Source: Orobanche coerulescens
Taxonomy: Eukaryota > Streptophyta > Magnoliopsida > Lamiales > Orobanchaceae
Assembly (NCBI GenBank): GCA_033398695.1
Contig: CM065801.1
Coordinates: 51,036,358-51,100,357 of the forward strand
Direction: 5' to 3'
DNA: 64,000 nucleotides
The notes beneath the pieces were generated by a model. The model had not been told where the DNA came from and made no database searches. It saw only the letters and a list, made by a program, of their open reading frames with translations. The position numbers and the translations under genes were made by a program. Each line of letters starts with the position of its first letter. Positions within the stretch are counted from its first letter, which is position 1. Positions 11,903 through 23,094 of this stretch are shown in pieces.

Positions 11903-12789
11903 TCCGGACAATAGCCTCTTTTTCCTTCATTTCTCATTCTTTTCATTTTTAACCGACGGGAGAAGTTTCTAGGGTGATCTGGAGCGATCAAGCTCCATCT
12001 CGGTGAGTCTTCTTCACGTTAATAACATCATTTCACTTGTTTTCATTCCGGATCGAAGTGGTTCCTTCCTAGAACCCTAGTTGAGAAATTTTTGGGGATT
12101 TTCCTTGATTTCTTGATTTCATATGGAAGTGATGAATTGGTTAAGTAATTCTTGTTGTCTTGTTTGTGATCTTCGGATTGGGAACTCGCTTATTGATTTT
12201 ATTTCATTCGGAACATGATTTTTGATTTCTTTGAGTAACCCTTGAACCCTTGTTATTCTTGGTGTCGAATCGAACTCCGGTTTGTGTTGTTGATTCATGG
12301 TAGTGTTATTCTCGTAGTGTTCGTGGGGATGTCGGATTCTTGGTTGTTCTTGGAAGTTCAGGGGCTGCTCGACCCCATCCGTACGTTGTTCTGTTGCTCG
12401 TGGTTTTGAGACAAGTATCTTGCCCATACACTTCGTGTTTCGTAGACGTAATAGTTGGTAATTAATTATATGTGCAATTTCAATGTTTTTAATGAACTTT
12501 CAAAAAGATTCGGTATATTCTTGATAAAGGTTTTCCTTCAAAGGTAACTCGTATGTTTTGTGAACAAATGTACATTTCTAAATATGTGTATTAGTGTTGT
12601 ATGTGGAGGGTGTTGTGATCATATTACGTGATTATAGTATGTCTTTCCTTTCACTTGTCAAGGATTGTGTGTTAGTACGTGTACTCGTTTAGTAAATATG
12701 TGATGTTCTGTGATATTAGTTGACTCCTTTAAGGAGGTTGTGATGTTTGGCGTTGTTTGGAAATTGTACTTCCTTGTTGTTGTGTGATG

Positions 12790-13195
12790 ATTGTAAAGTG
12801 ATGTGCCACTGGGTAGGGTTTATTGAACCTCTGGGATCCGTCCTTGCTAGTACGGATCGGGCGTGACCATAGGGTTATCCAAATCGGGTATGTCTCGTGG
12901 AGGCTCTGAGGTTCGTGGCTTGCTATCCCGATACCGGGATAACTTATGATTGTGGTCTGGTTGTGTGATGTATGTGTCATGGGTTGTCCAAACTGGATAG
13001 GTCTCGAGGGGGCCCCGAGGTTCGTGGCTTGCTAGCCCGATGCCAGGATAACTATGAACGTATGTCATGGGTGTGGCTATTGTGACTGTTGTCATGGTGA
13101 TATGTGATATTGTGTAGTTTCGCATTGGGTTATTCACTCGGGTATGTCTCGAGGAGGCTCTGAGGTTCGTGGCTTGCTAGCACGTGACGCGAATA
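12790..13195 (+). repeat. F LTR: GC-rich tandem repeats, about 120-130 bp unit
   Basis: Each unit contains gggtatgtctcgtggaggct, ctgaggttcgtggcttgcta and a short inverted pair such as cccgataccggg. Three good units and one partial unit are visible. Confidence 0.7.
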
Positions 13196-14004
13196 ATCCT
13201 TGGGATATGTTGATATATATGACTGGGTCGTGGACCCCATGTTTTGTGATCGGAATGGTATGATTAGGTTGTGGACCCCGTGTTTTGGTATCGAAATTGT
13301 ATTTTGGAAAATGATCTTTGGGCTATGTCCCTAAGTGGTTTCCGATAAGATGAGAATTCTTAAATTCCAAATCTTTTTAAAATTCCCGAGATCTTAAATT
13401 GTTTTGCAAGGGGTACATTGATTTCATTCCTACCTTTCATGGTTAGAACGGTTTTAATCAAGTGAATTATCTCGAGAAGTCTTTCTAATGAATAACTGGT
13501 TGGATGTTCTCGATTATTATGTTTTCGAAGGATGTTGTTTATGGCTCGTATTTGCACTTTATACTTGCACTAGCAAAACAGTGGAGTTTTGCTAACTCCC
13601 GAGTAATCAGTGGGTGGATGTCTGTATTGCGTCCAGGTATATGTAGGTTCTAGGGGAGAAAAATACAGGATCGGTATGAAGGATGATGGAAGACGACGAT
13701 ACTAATCACATGAAGACCAGTGCCGAGTATTTTGGTCAAGGCATGTTGTGGTGTCATTTCCACTGTTGTATTTTATGATTGTAAGAGTATGGTTCGTGTA
13801 TTTAAACCTGGTTTAGGTTAGAGTGGTATCAGAGTTATGTGTGTTTGATTTGTATATTGTGGTGAAAGACCAAATCGGTCTAATGGTTCGGTATTTAGCT
13901 ATGTCGGCATGCAATGTGATGTATTGTTTATGCATTTAGCCTGTAGATCCTCACGAAGAGGGTCTGCGGCGTTGTAATATTCCCGAGTGGTTTGGGGCTG
14001 TTAC

Positions 14005-14281
14005 ATATATCATATATTTTGATGTGTATAAAAAAATCATAAAACATGTCTTTATATAGGCTACAAAGTGAATGCTACAAGCTGCTAAAAGATCACAAGC
14101 TACAAGTAGGTGAAAAGCTAAGAGTCTAGAGATTGAAAAGCCAAAAGTCTTGTACATGAAAGGCTAAAAGACATCCACATTATTTTATTGTTTATAACAT
14201 AGAGCAATTACATGATGATATTGTGACGAAGTAAAAATAAAGGAGATAAGAAGTAGAGTATGATATTTGTATTATTTGTTG
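14005..14281. other. Unassigned AT-rich segment between F and Q
   Basis: This stretch contains several small variants of gctacaag, gctaaaag and aaaagcta (14060-14170) but no ORF and no recognised element end. It should contain the 3' flank of F (tatat). Confidence 0.5.
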
Positions 14282-15749
14282 TGTTGGTACCGCCACTAAA
14301 GGGGGTTGAAGAGTACGGTAAAGAGTAATGACTTTTCCGCACGGAAGAGATAAATAAATGTGGGATATTAATAACACCAGAGATATAGAGGTTACGCTCT
14401 AATTTGATTACGTTTTCTTTTCTTCATTATTTTTTAATAGGTTTAAGATAAACCTTTCCACCTCCTCTTTTATCAGTCAGAGGTAAATCGTACAACTCTT
14501 GTTTTATATCTGTCCAAGATAAACCTTTACAAATCTTGTCTTCTATCGATTCAAGATAAAGCTGTTTTCCCTTTCTCTCGTATAATAAAATAACAATTTT
14601 AGCTTTTAGTTGGTATTAGAAAAAAACTCATTATGATTCTAACAATGTCCGATCTACAATACTAATTACATCGGATAGATATCTACAATCCCGTATTTTC
14701 TCTCGTGTATGAATGAGTGAAACAACATTCAAAATCTTATAAATTAATCTCCAGTACAGACACAATAATGCGTGTAAATATATCAGATGAATATGTAAGT
14801 GCTTGAAGTTATTGTGCTTAACAATACCATATGAAGTTGTATTTATACGCTCTTGAAATGGAATGTGACCGTTGTTGCTTTCTTTGTCTTATTAGCATAC
14901 GCTATTCATCCCCTCGGCGTATGTTAAGGCCTTTAGTGTACGTAAATCTATCCTCATAGCGGTCGTTAATACTTATCATTGAACTCCTACTAAGCTACAT
15001 ATTCTTGGTTACGTATGTTGTCTCTTGTCCATTGTGTACGTTAAGCATAGCGTTCATGTTCATTGCATATGCTATCATAGTCAGTGAACTCCCAATAAGC
15101 TACGTATTCTTGGTTACATATGTTGCCTCTTGTCCATTGCGTACGTTAATCATAACGTTCACGTGTCTGTTGTATTAGTTGAGCTTCTAAAATCAATCCA
15201 ACATATTTATTATTTAAATCCAAAACACAAGCTTTATGTACAATAACTGTATCCATTGTGTACGTTATCGTTGTCTGTTGTGTACGCGAAAATGTTTGAT
15301 GCTTCTTATCGAACTCTTCTGATTCTAAGGTTGCGGTCATAATACCTCATGGTAGCGGTCGTTAGCTGCACGCTCACTTATGCTTCTGTCTCTTCTGGTT
15401 CATTGCACATCCCCATAGTGTTTGTTATCATAGACAAAAGTGTATGTTGGAATAAACCATTCCACAACCTTTTGCTTTCATTATTTTTTTTTCTTTTCTT
15501 CTTTTTTTGCTTTAATCATTTCACCACATTTCGTTCTCCTAGTTTTCTTCTTCTTTTTATTTTCTTCCTCCCTTCTCTCTGGCTCCCTTTTCTTGCAGCA
15601 CCGCATTTTACTTTCACGATTTTCTTTCGCTTTTAGTTTTCTGTCCGACTCTTATGTCTTAGACCATTATTGCTTACTTGTTGTTTTACCTAGTCATAAA
15701 TACATCATCGAAATACTTTAATATATTTGTATGGAATAATATTTCAATA
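14282..15749 (-). mobile_element. Q: SIRE-like copia 3' LTR (minus), 1,468 bp
   Basis: On the minus strand it begins tattgaaatattattcc after a PPT at 15751 and ends ggtaccaaca at 14282. It aligns loosely with the K LTR throughout: the junction gggggagattattg is shared, and downstream phrases such as gacattgttagaatca align to gacattattagaatca of K. It is older and more diverged than K. Confidence 0.65.
14841..15290 (-). promoter_or_regulatory. Q LTR core promoter: TATA box and decayed palindrome array
   Basis: The minus strand reads cgtataaata at 14841-14850. Upstream on that strand lie about ten eroded motifs resembling the K palindrome (ttacgtatgttg, gtgtacgttaag, tagcatacgcta), at the position of the intact K array. 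Confidence 0.45.
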
Positions 15750-16286
15750 ATCTCCCCCTTTTTGATGATGACAAAATAATAATTCTTGATTGGATTTATA
15801 CCTGTCAAAATACAACTAAAAAATACATATCAAAGTTTTTGGCTTTGTCTAGTTTTCCTGTAGGAAGATTATTTCTCTCCTTGTACCAAACCTTCTTCTT
15901 AATTTACATCTCCCCTTCCCCTTTTTGTTATTAGCAAAAAATATATTAAAATAAATACATTTAAAATAAAATAAATATAATAAAACTCATTTATAAAAAT
16001 GGATATGCTCCCCCAGAATTTTGCAATTAAATAATTTTTTCCCTTGAATATAATAGATGCCCCTGGGTATAATACCAATTTCTTTTTAAAGTTAAAAATA
16101 TACATTTTCATATATGTTGAAAATAAATAGCTCCTTTTGAGTTTTACAATTAAATAATAATTTTAAAATAAAGATAACATAAAAAAAATAAGCATTAAGT
16201 AATTGAAATTAATTTGAGGTTTTGAGAATCCAATTGAGTTTGGGTCGTTTTTGTCTAGGCAAATAGATGATATTAGAACTATGGTT
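15750..16286 (-). other. Q: internal 3' region with repeated PPT-like tracts
   Basis: On the minus strand aaaaagggggaga (15751-15763) lies next to the LTR, and a second tract aaaaaggggaaggggaga lies at 15908-15926. Between gag and LTR the sequence is AT-rich and non-coding. K shows the same arrangement (42138 and 42492). Confidence 0.55.
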
Positions 16287-16374
16287 CATTTTTTAATATA
16301 TCTTTTTTTTTTATTTTAATTGTCCATCTTGGGAGTTTACAATTTGAAAAATGATGCCCGATCATAATAACTAA
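16279..16374 (-). pseudogene. Q: gag C-terminal fragment
   Basis: Minus-strand translation gives GHHFSNCKLPRWTIKIKKKD, which matches GHHISNCKSPRRTIKIKKIW in the C-terminus of the K gag at 41824-41885. This identifies the remnant as the K type of copia element. The rest of gag is missing; upstream sequence joins a gypsy primer site. Confidence 0.75.
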
Positions 16375-16415
16375 CATGGAGAAAGGGTTTGAATGCGAAG
16401 TATTAAAAAAAAACT

Positions 16416-16427
16416 CTTTGATACCAA
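16416..16427 (-). other. P: primer binding site (tRNA-iMet type)
   Basis: On the minus strand ttggtatcaaagag follows the LTR end gtgtcaca (16432) by about 5 bp. Confidence 0.6.
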
Positions 16428-16431
16428 CTAC

Positions 16432-17166
16432 TGTGACACCACAAACCCGACGATGTTTACAGTGCCGTGAATTTTCATATGGGACCCACCAGGCGAACAA
16501 CAATACAATAATCAACGTAACATAATTGCAGTGTCGAACCACATTATGCTACCAAATACTCTGACGAGGAGGTTACAAATATTCTAGCTAACAACGCCAA
16601 TCAATCCAAGACCAATAAAAATACAAGTATATCCATATGAAGATGGATATACCAAAATAAATATAGATGCACAAGAGTAGAAGTGCACCTGAATAAATAA
16701 TACATAGGAAACAACAAGACTCAGGTCCCTGACTAGTATCTTTAAGACTATTCATCATCACCTTAATCTTCCTATGCCTTAGCCTTCACACGACCTACAA
16801 TACGATAAAACATATTTCGCCAAGAATTATAAGGTCGGTTACACAAGATAATAAATCTCAACGTATCGAACATACGTAATCGTACATGCTGTATGAACCA
16901 TCAAATCATCATTTCAAATGAGAATATACCCAATCACACATGCTGTATAAACCCAACATAATTATAACCTCAAATCATCGAACATATGCAATCAAACATG
17001 CTATATGAGTCGACAATGTTATAACCCCAACATTTGAAAATACACGCAATCTAACATGTTGTATGTATCAATCAAATTTACAACTTATAGGATGGAGGCC
17101 ATACTACCCCCGGGATGGAAGTATGTTCATGTACATATTACCAACCTACACAGAATCCTGATAACA
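16432..17166 (-). mobile_element. P: gypsy LTR fragment (minus), cut by G
   Basis: The LTR end reads tggtgtcaca on the minus strand at 16432 and includes the typical gtgggtcccat and cacggcactgt region. At 16870-17060 it has three or four tandem units of about 60 bp (cgaacatacgtaatcgtaca, acatgctgtatgaa). The 5' part of the LTR is absent because element G starts at about 17167. Confidence 0.6.
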
Positions 17167-18659
17167 TGTGGGATCGATATTTTTACCGAGCATTTCGTCA
17201 TGTTCGTTTCCGTGCGATTTCGGAAAATCGAGCCGCCGAGTCATGACCTGGACACTGGCCGGCGAGGTACGGTAGGAACCGGCCAGGTACGACAAGAACC
17301 CGCCAGGTTCAGCAGGAACCGGACAGGTGCGGCAGGAACCGGCCAGGTGCGGTAGGAACCCGCCAGGTGCTGCAGGTCATGTCTGGAAGATTCCCGAGCG
17401 TGTCCGAAAGGCGGCGGGCCAGAAGGTTCTCGATCGTGTCCGGAATGCGGCGGTCCGTTCGTATCCGGAAGGTTCTCGAGCGTGTCCAAGGCAGCGGGCA
17501 GGTCTATAAATATAGCCGAGCAGTCGGATTTTTCGCGTGATTCCTCGTCTTTTCTTTCGGTGGCTGGGACTTGGAACACACGAAGGCATGCTTTTAAGCT
17601 ATCAATCCACAAGGTTTTTGATTTCCTAACGATGATCTAATAACCTCTAATCACCTCCGATCGACCGAATCAGGGTAAGTTTTCTAAAGTCATAATTTTG
17701 GGAAATTTGGGCATTTTGAATGATTTGGTTCGACTATTCCCAGTTAGCCTAGATTATTGAAAGATTTTCAGTACTCTAGTGGTATTCTACCAATTCATTG
17801 TTTTTCCGTAGTTCTATTGGCCGCAATTCGCCGTTTTGTTGAGTTTTAAACCCATGCCTACAAGGTGTCCGGTAGAATGCCGAAGAGGGAATTCGGGCAT
17901 TCGACGATGTTTTTCCTCTTGTAATCACTGTATGACTGATAATACGGTATTAGGATTGAGATCCCTGTGAGGAACTGGCATTGAACCCTTCCGTTCGTCG
18001 TCTTCATAAATATTCCAAAGTTCCCATCGACCGTGTTCCTCTACCGAGGTCGAAAGTCGGGTGAATCGCCCATTCCGTCTTCATGTCAGTCGAACGTTTC
18101 CATCTGTTAAAAGGCTAGGCAAGTATTTGATCGTGATTTATGTATAAATTGCAATTGAATATGTATGTACCATGATTTCCAAATGATTTGGTTTATACTC
18201 CGATTTCAGCAACTCTACGTTGATATTTCGAAAATATTTTTAAAAAGGATTTCTTAAAAAGAACTACGTTCCGAAAGGATTTCGAAAATGTTTTTGAAAA
18301 TGATTTAAGAAAAATTTTCTGTAAACACTCGATGACTTATCGCAATTACTGTTTTCTGGAATGATATCATTTTATAAATGATTTATCGAGGATGCCTCGA
18401 AAAGTTATTTCAAAGGAGATTGAAATAAAGTTGCTGAAAGTTTTGGATAATATTTTGAGATTTGCGTCGGTAAAGTTATGTGACAACGTATTGTGAAATG
18501 TGGAATGATATGTTGAAGTTGTACCAATGTTGAGATGTTTTGAGACTTGTGGACCGGGTAAAGCCTTGGATTGCCTTGATGAGGGCGCTGGGACACATGG
18601 TAGTGTTCAGGTAGGTCGGCCGCCTCCTGACTTGGCATGTGCCACCCGGAGGGTAATCC
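17167..18659 (+). mobile_element. G: 5' LTR, left part (gypsy), split by H
   Basis: The LTR probably starts TGTGGGATCGATA at 17167; the start is judged by comparison with the beginnings of other LTRs. A tandem repeat and TATA box (17505-17512) follow, then about 1.1 kb of transcribed body. Element H is inserted after 18659, and the LTR continues at 27243. Confidence 0.7.
17262..17375 (+). repeat. G LTR: about 20 bp tandem repeats upstream of TATA box
   Basis: Six or so copies of a unit like gaaccggccaggtgcggcag occur in direct tandem. This is where the other LTRs carry their palindrome arrays; the TATA box is 130 bp downstream. A second set of looser repeats (cgtgtccgaaaggcggcggg) follows to about 17490. 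Confidence 0.7.
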
Positions 18660-19387
18660 TGTAACACCCCCAAAACCGTATGGGAATATTACACGCCGTA
18701 AACCCTTTTCGCAAGGATCTACCAGGCTAAACATCCATAAACAACCAAATGCTTGCCCGGCCAGGGTCAAACAATATAATAATACAGACCGTTAATGTCA
18801 CTTACACATAAACACACAGACCGATGAGGTCACACAACTCTATCAACAGGACTGACTAACAACATTACCCATACAGGGGTCGAAATACAATACAGCGGAA
18901 GACTGAATCAACTCTAACAATACAACTAAACTCTACCAACTCTCAACTCTTGATTAGTATCGCAGCTCGTCATCCCCTTGTGCCAATCCTGTGTTGCTCC
19001 CCGAACTGCATGTACAGGCCTTGAGCAGGACATCCACCCCGAATACTCGGGGTTAGTAAAACTCCACTATTTTACTAGTGCAAGTATCAAACCATACGAA
19101 ATGTAACAAGCAAATAGCAACTACGAATTTAATACGCAAATCAATTATCAAAATGTTCCGAGAAGTTTTAGAATTTCGAACTCAAGTAAGAGATATTTGA
19201 AAAGGAACACATCATCTCGGGGATTTTAAAGCGAAATTCTTTTGGACCTCGAGTCCCAATTTACAAAACCTTTTCGTAAACATTAGGGCCTTAGCCCGAT
19301 TCTCGTTCAAAGCATACTAAATAATATATCATTATGAGTCCGAGATCCATATTTAAAATGTTACCCGAACAATCAACGCTACGATCA

Positions 19388-19752
19388 TTGTTCGTACACA
19401 TCATACCGAACTCCGGAGGCCTCGACGGACCTTACCCGGACCACACATCTGTTCGTACACATCATGTACCGAACTCGGAGGCCTCAACGGACCTACCCGG
19501 CCACACACACCTGTTCGTACACATCATGTACCGAACTCGGAGGCCTCAACGGACCCTACCCGGCCACAACATCGTTCGTACACATCATGTACCGAACTCC
19601 GAGGCCTCGTCGGACCACCGGATCACACACCTTGTCCGTACACGTCATGTACCGGACTCCGAGGCCTCGTCGGACCCTACGGATCACACACTTTGTTCGT
19701 ACACATCATGTACCGAACTCCGCAGGCCTCGCGGACCCTACCTGGAACACAC
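19388..19752. repeat. H 3' LTR: six tandem units of about 62 bp
   Basis: Each unit starts gttcgtacacatcatgtacc and holds gaggcctcgtcggacccta. The part GTACA-catca-TGTAC is a small inverted repeat. ORFs up to 180 codons cross the array because the unit has few stops; I do not regard them as genes. Confidence 0.85.
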
Positions 19753-20679
19753 ACACATCGACACGACACAATTCATAATCATTAAATGTCAAGCCATTCC
19801 ACATTACACCGAAATGTACAATCAAGTATGTAAACCAAAACAACACAAACATCACGATCATCACAACGACTCTTAACCAACATAACACACATTCGGTACA
19901 CAATACATTGAACAACCATGTGTACAACCATCCCATATGTACATCTCAATCTGCACAAATGGCACAACGCCTAACACGTATACCAATATATCACTATTAT
20001 CACAAAGCCTTCAAATTTGGAAAACACAACCAACTCCAACGGAACATATTTACGGAGGCAAGCAAAATCGTCATACATATCATACGTAATTACTAGTCAC
20101 AAGATACAAGTCGTATAATAAGATACTTGCCTTAATAACCGCTACCAAACGCTCCGAAGAACACGGTTCGACCGGGAAGCTCGAACCCCAAAGAAGGCAA
20201 CGAACGGAAGGGTTCCACTCGAGTTCTTCACAAGAATTCGTTCCTAAGTCACAACGATATCAATTCAATCACAATTCTACGAAAACGTATGGAACTTCCC
20301 AAGTTCTACCCATTGAAGCATTTTATCGGACACTTTGAAGGCGTAGTCCAATTCAATCGATTATTCAAAGAAATACTCAAATCCGTTCCACAAAACTTCA
20401 AGGGTATTGAATGATTACGAGTTTACAATCAAGTTTCATCAAATCTGAAACAAAACAAACAAAATCGGCCAAAACACCAACAAACCCCAAGAACATCCAA
20501 AAACCAAAAGTTTAGGTGTTCTTACCTTCGATCCGGGTGGAAGATGATGTTAATCCATGATTCCAACTTCCAAAACATGTTTATATAAGTTGATTCTACT
20601 CAAAACCATCGATCTATGGTGAAAAATCGCGGAAGGAACGAAGAAAAGTGGAAAATGCGGATATGACTCGGTCGAGGCC

Positions 20680-20850
20680 TTAAATAGCCGGACATCTGCC
20701 GGACGCTAACGTGCGTAATCGTAGGAGCCCTTACGTGCGTAATCGCCATGGCGAAGTCTCTGCCGAAATGCGGCATCGTTACGTGCGTAACCGGCCAGGG
20801 CCTTACGTGCGTAACGGCCTTACGTGCGTAGGCTGCCGGTCACTACCGTG
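20680..20850 (-). promoter_or_regulatory. H 3' LTR core promoter: TATA-like box and TTACGTGCGTAA array
   Basis: A TATA-like ggctatttaagg on the minus strand (20679-20690) follows an array of about six TTACGTGCGTAA motifs (20707, 20731, 20779, 20803, 20819 and a decayed copy at 20842). Confidence 0.6.
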
Positions 20851-21394
20851 CGTTACTCGGCGGTGGCTTTGGCCCGGCATGCCGGCCATGACTCGGCCGG
20901 GACCAACTCCGACGGCCCGAACGACCCCGAAACCCGAACCTGAGTACGAATCGAAGATACGGTTACGAAGTACTCGAAAATACGAATCCAAGCACTAATA
21001 GAACACACGATTCCGACTACCCGAAGGCTCGAAATTCGACAACGGAAAGTAATTACCCCAAACTTTGGGAAATTACGAAAATGGCCCAAAACGCCCCAAA
21101 ATCACGATACATGATCGAATAACCAAACCGAAGCTTGCAACATGAATAATAACATTAAATGGACTTCCGAGAAACTCGAAACAACGATTTGGACGAGATT
21201 CGCGAGAATCGAACTCATGTGCGGAAAAGTCATTTAAGAACACGAAACTCAACAAAACGATACCGAAACGAACTCGGATGACAAAAAGTGTAGAATTAAA
21301 TATTCTCAGAATGACGAAACGGTCAAAAGCGAGTCGTCGAAACGGACCTCCGCCGAAAAATGAAAATTACGGAAATCAAATTGCGGATATTACA

Positions 21395-21819
21395 TTCTAC
21401 CCTCCTTAAAAGAAGTTTCGTCCGAAACTTAAAACAAGTAGGAGAGGCAATATCCCGACAAGAAAACTCAACAAGATACACAAGAAACGCGTAACTTTCG
21501 TCCATTGGCGAAACGTTACAAGCAACGCGAAAGAATATACAGCGTGACAACACGCCACACGACGACCATAACAACGCCACCGGCAATGATTCAAAACAAT
21601 AACGATCAATTAACGACGCATCACATACCACATCATATGCACACATTTAATCAAGGAAATGTACGCGACAACAAGTCGCACCCGATTAAAACGGCTATGC
21701 GATAGAAACAAATAGAGTATTACGATAGAAATCATTCCGATTCTCATCAACAAGAAAATGTCCGACGTCATAACACAAACAATTTAAGATAACAGAAAAT
21801 GAGAATACCGGATATTACA
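21395..21819 (-). mobile_element. H: relict LTR start inside the element
   Basis: On the minus strand a second PPT-like junction, aaacttattttttt followed by gatagaa and TGTAATATCCGG, occurs at 21819, 425 bp before the true 3' LTR start at 21394. The piece between looks like the beginning of a related LTR, followed again by aagtttcggacgaaact and the PPT. Confidence 0.6.
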
Positions 21820-22149
21820 TTCTATCATACAAAAAAATAAGTTTCGTCCCGAAACTTAAACTAAGGTTATCACAGTGATACGAAACAAAATATAACGACA
21901 CAAAATAAAATACCATGCTCATGACCTCGTGGTCCACTGACACGCCTCCGTAGGTTCAACAACTAAACGGAACTTACACAAAAATAAATATCATTAAACA
22001 AGTTCCAAATGTAAAAGCGTCACAAAACATCTCTACACGCGAAACAATCCGTGTAGCGAGTACCAAAAACACCACCACTAGACATCACTGGGCCCTCCTA
22101 AGTAGGAATAGAATTCGGTCCCTTATCATCTCGGCAATAATATCGCGAT

Positions 22150-23094
22150 CTTGAACTCGATGCCCTCGTGTCCACAATTATAACAAGTCACCGCGGTTTC
22201 TTACAATGCGCGCGTTCATGGCCTAGAACGTTACGGTTGAAACACCTAGGAGCATTACGAACTCAAAGACACCGACTTGGGTCTTTTGGGTTCTCTAACC
22301 GACCGAGAAGGTCCCATACTCGGGCGATACGAGGGTTGAGGTGTGGGAATCCCAATTCCCTTACTTCCGTCGTCATCGGAAATCTTACGCTTTTTCGCTA
22401 CCGATACGGACTCGGGAGACATTATAGCCATCTCAAACGCCAAGGCTCGATCTGATAGTCCTTCAAGATTGTACACATAAAAGGAGCCATACCGCCGAAT
22501 CGAGGTTTCATACGCATATCGAAATAACGAACCTTATACGCCTCACTTTTCACACGATCCGAACATAACACGGTGCCGATTATAATCGACTATCGCTGGG
22601 ATATCGACACGTCTCGGGCGTAGCCGAGAAAACTCGACAATCCTACGCTCTTTAACAGCGGCGGACAATACTCGGCCTCCATGGCGGTTTTGAATTCGAT
22701 CAAGTAGCGATACGATCACTAGGCGCTACGGCCTCCCACCACTCTGCGGCTTCCTGTCGAGTAGGTATTGAGCAATAGGCACTCTTCTCTCATCGGGGCA
22801 AGCTACGGCATCAAATGTTCTCCCAGTGGAAGAGCAATTCTCGACCTAACGAGTCCGAAGAACCTACAAAACGGGCGGGTGCATTCTCATCACATCTCGT
22901 AACCACTTATCGGCTCCGTTATCTTCATCCTAATCCCGTCTCGGTGTACGGTCGATTCATATGTGCAACCGGTCGATCACCGACGAAGGATGGTGGCGGC
23001 GTCAATATCAACATTACCTCTGGATGATTGCTGGCGATCACGACCACGACTACGACCACGTCCTCGGCCACGGCCTCTCGGCATCTTGGATGGA
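22150..23094 (-). pseudogene. H: gypsy gag, frameshifted
   Basis: Start at 23094 (MPRGRGRGRGRSRGRDRQQ), an Arg-Gly-rich N-terminus like that of L gag. The capsid part is broken by frameshifts; NLEGLSDRALAFEMA (about 22470-22425) corresponds to TTLKDYQSRALAYDM of L. The C-terminus carries a degenerate knuckle CFNRNVLGHERAHC (about 22235-22195), with the second Cys replaced by Arg, and a second partial knuckle with CYNCGHEG. No pol follows. Confidence 0.8.

Larger units (their letters stand above)
11483..14004 (+). mobile_element. F: 3' LTR (gypsy), 2,522 bp
   Basis: The LTR starts TATAATACCCGAG (TG mutated to TA) and ends GGCTGTTACA. It holds a palindrome array and TATA box near its start, a 2 kb transcribed body with GC-rich tandem repeats, and the same 63 bp end as the 5' fragment at 8401. 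Small ORFs in it are non-coding by context. Confidence 0.85.
18660..21394 (-). mobile_element. H: 3' LTR
   Basis: 2,735 bp from TGTAATATCCGC (minus strand, 21394) to GGGGGTGTTACA (18660). It is preceded on the minus strand by cttttaaggagggtagaa, the polypurine tract. Confidence 0.93.

Noticed and set aside
14600..14630. Copia 5' LTR end with primer site (ttggtattag) on the plus strand
   Set aside because: The segment aligns with the interior of the K LTR when read on the minus strand, so it lies inside the Q LTR.
15349..15721. Phe-rich 93-95 codon ORFs resembling membrane peptides
   Set aside because: They arise from a T-rich tract in the Q LTR without homology or a promoter of their own.
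17241..17612. 123-codon minus-strand ORF with RTWPVPAAPV repeats
   Set aside because: It is the reverse of the G LTR tandem repeats.
19388..19752. CRISPR-like array
   Set aside because: The units are contiguous 62 bp tandem repeats with no unique spacers, inside a plant LTR.
19334..19876. 180-codon plus-strand ORF (and 25165-25714 counterparts)
   Set aside because: It runs through the 62 bp tandem array of the H LTR; the two LTR copies have different frames, and the translation is only a repeat of HHVPNSEAS-like phrases.
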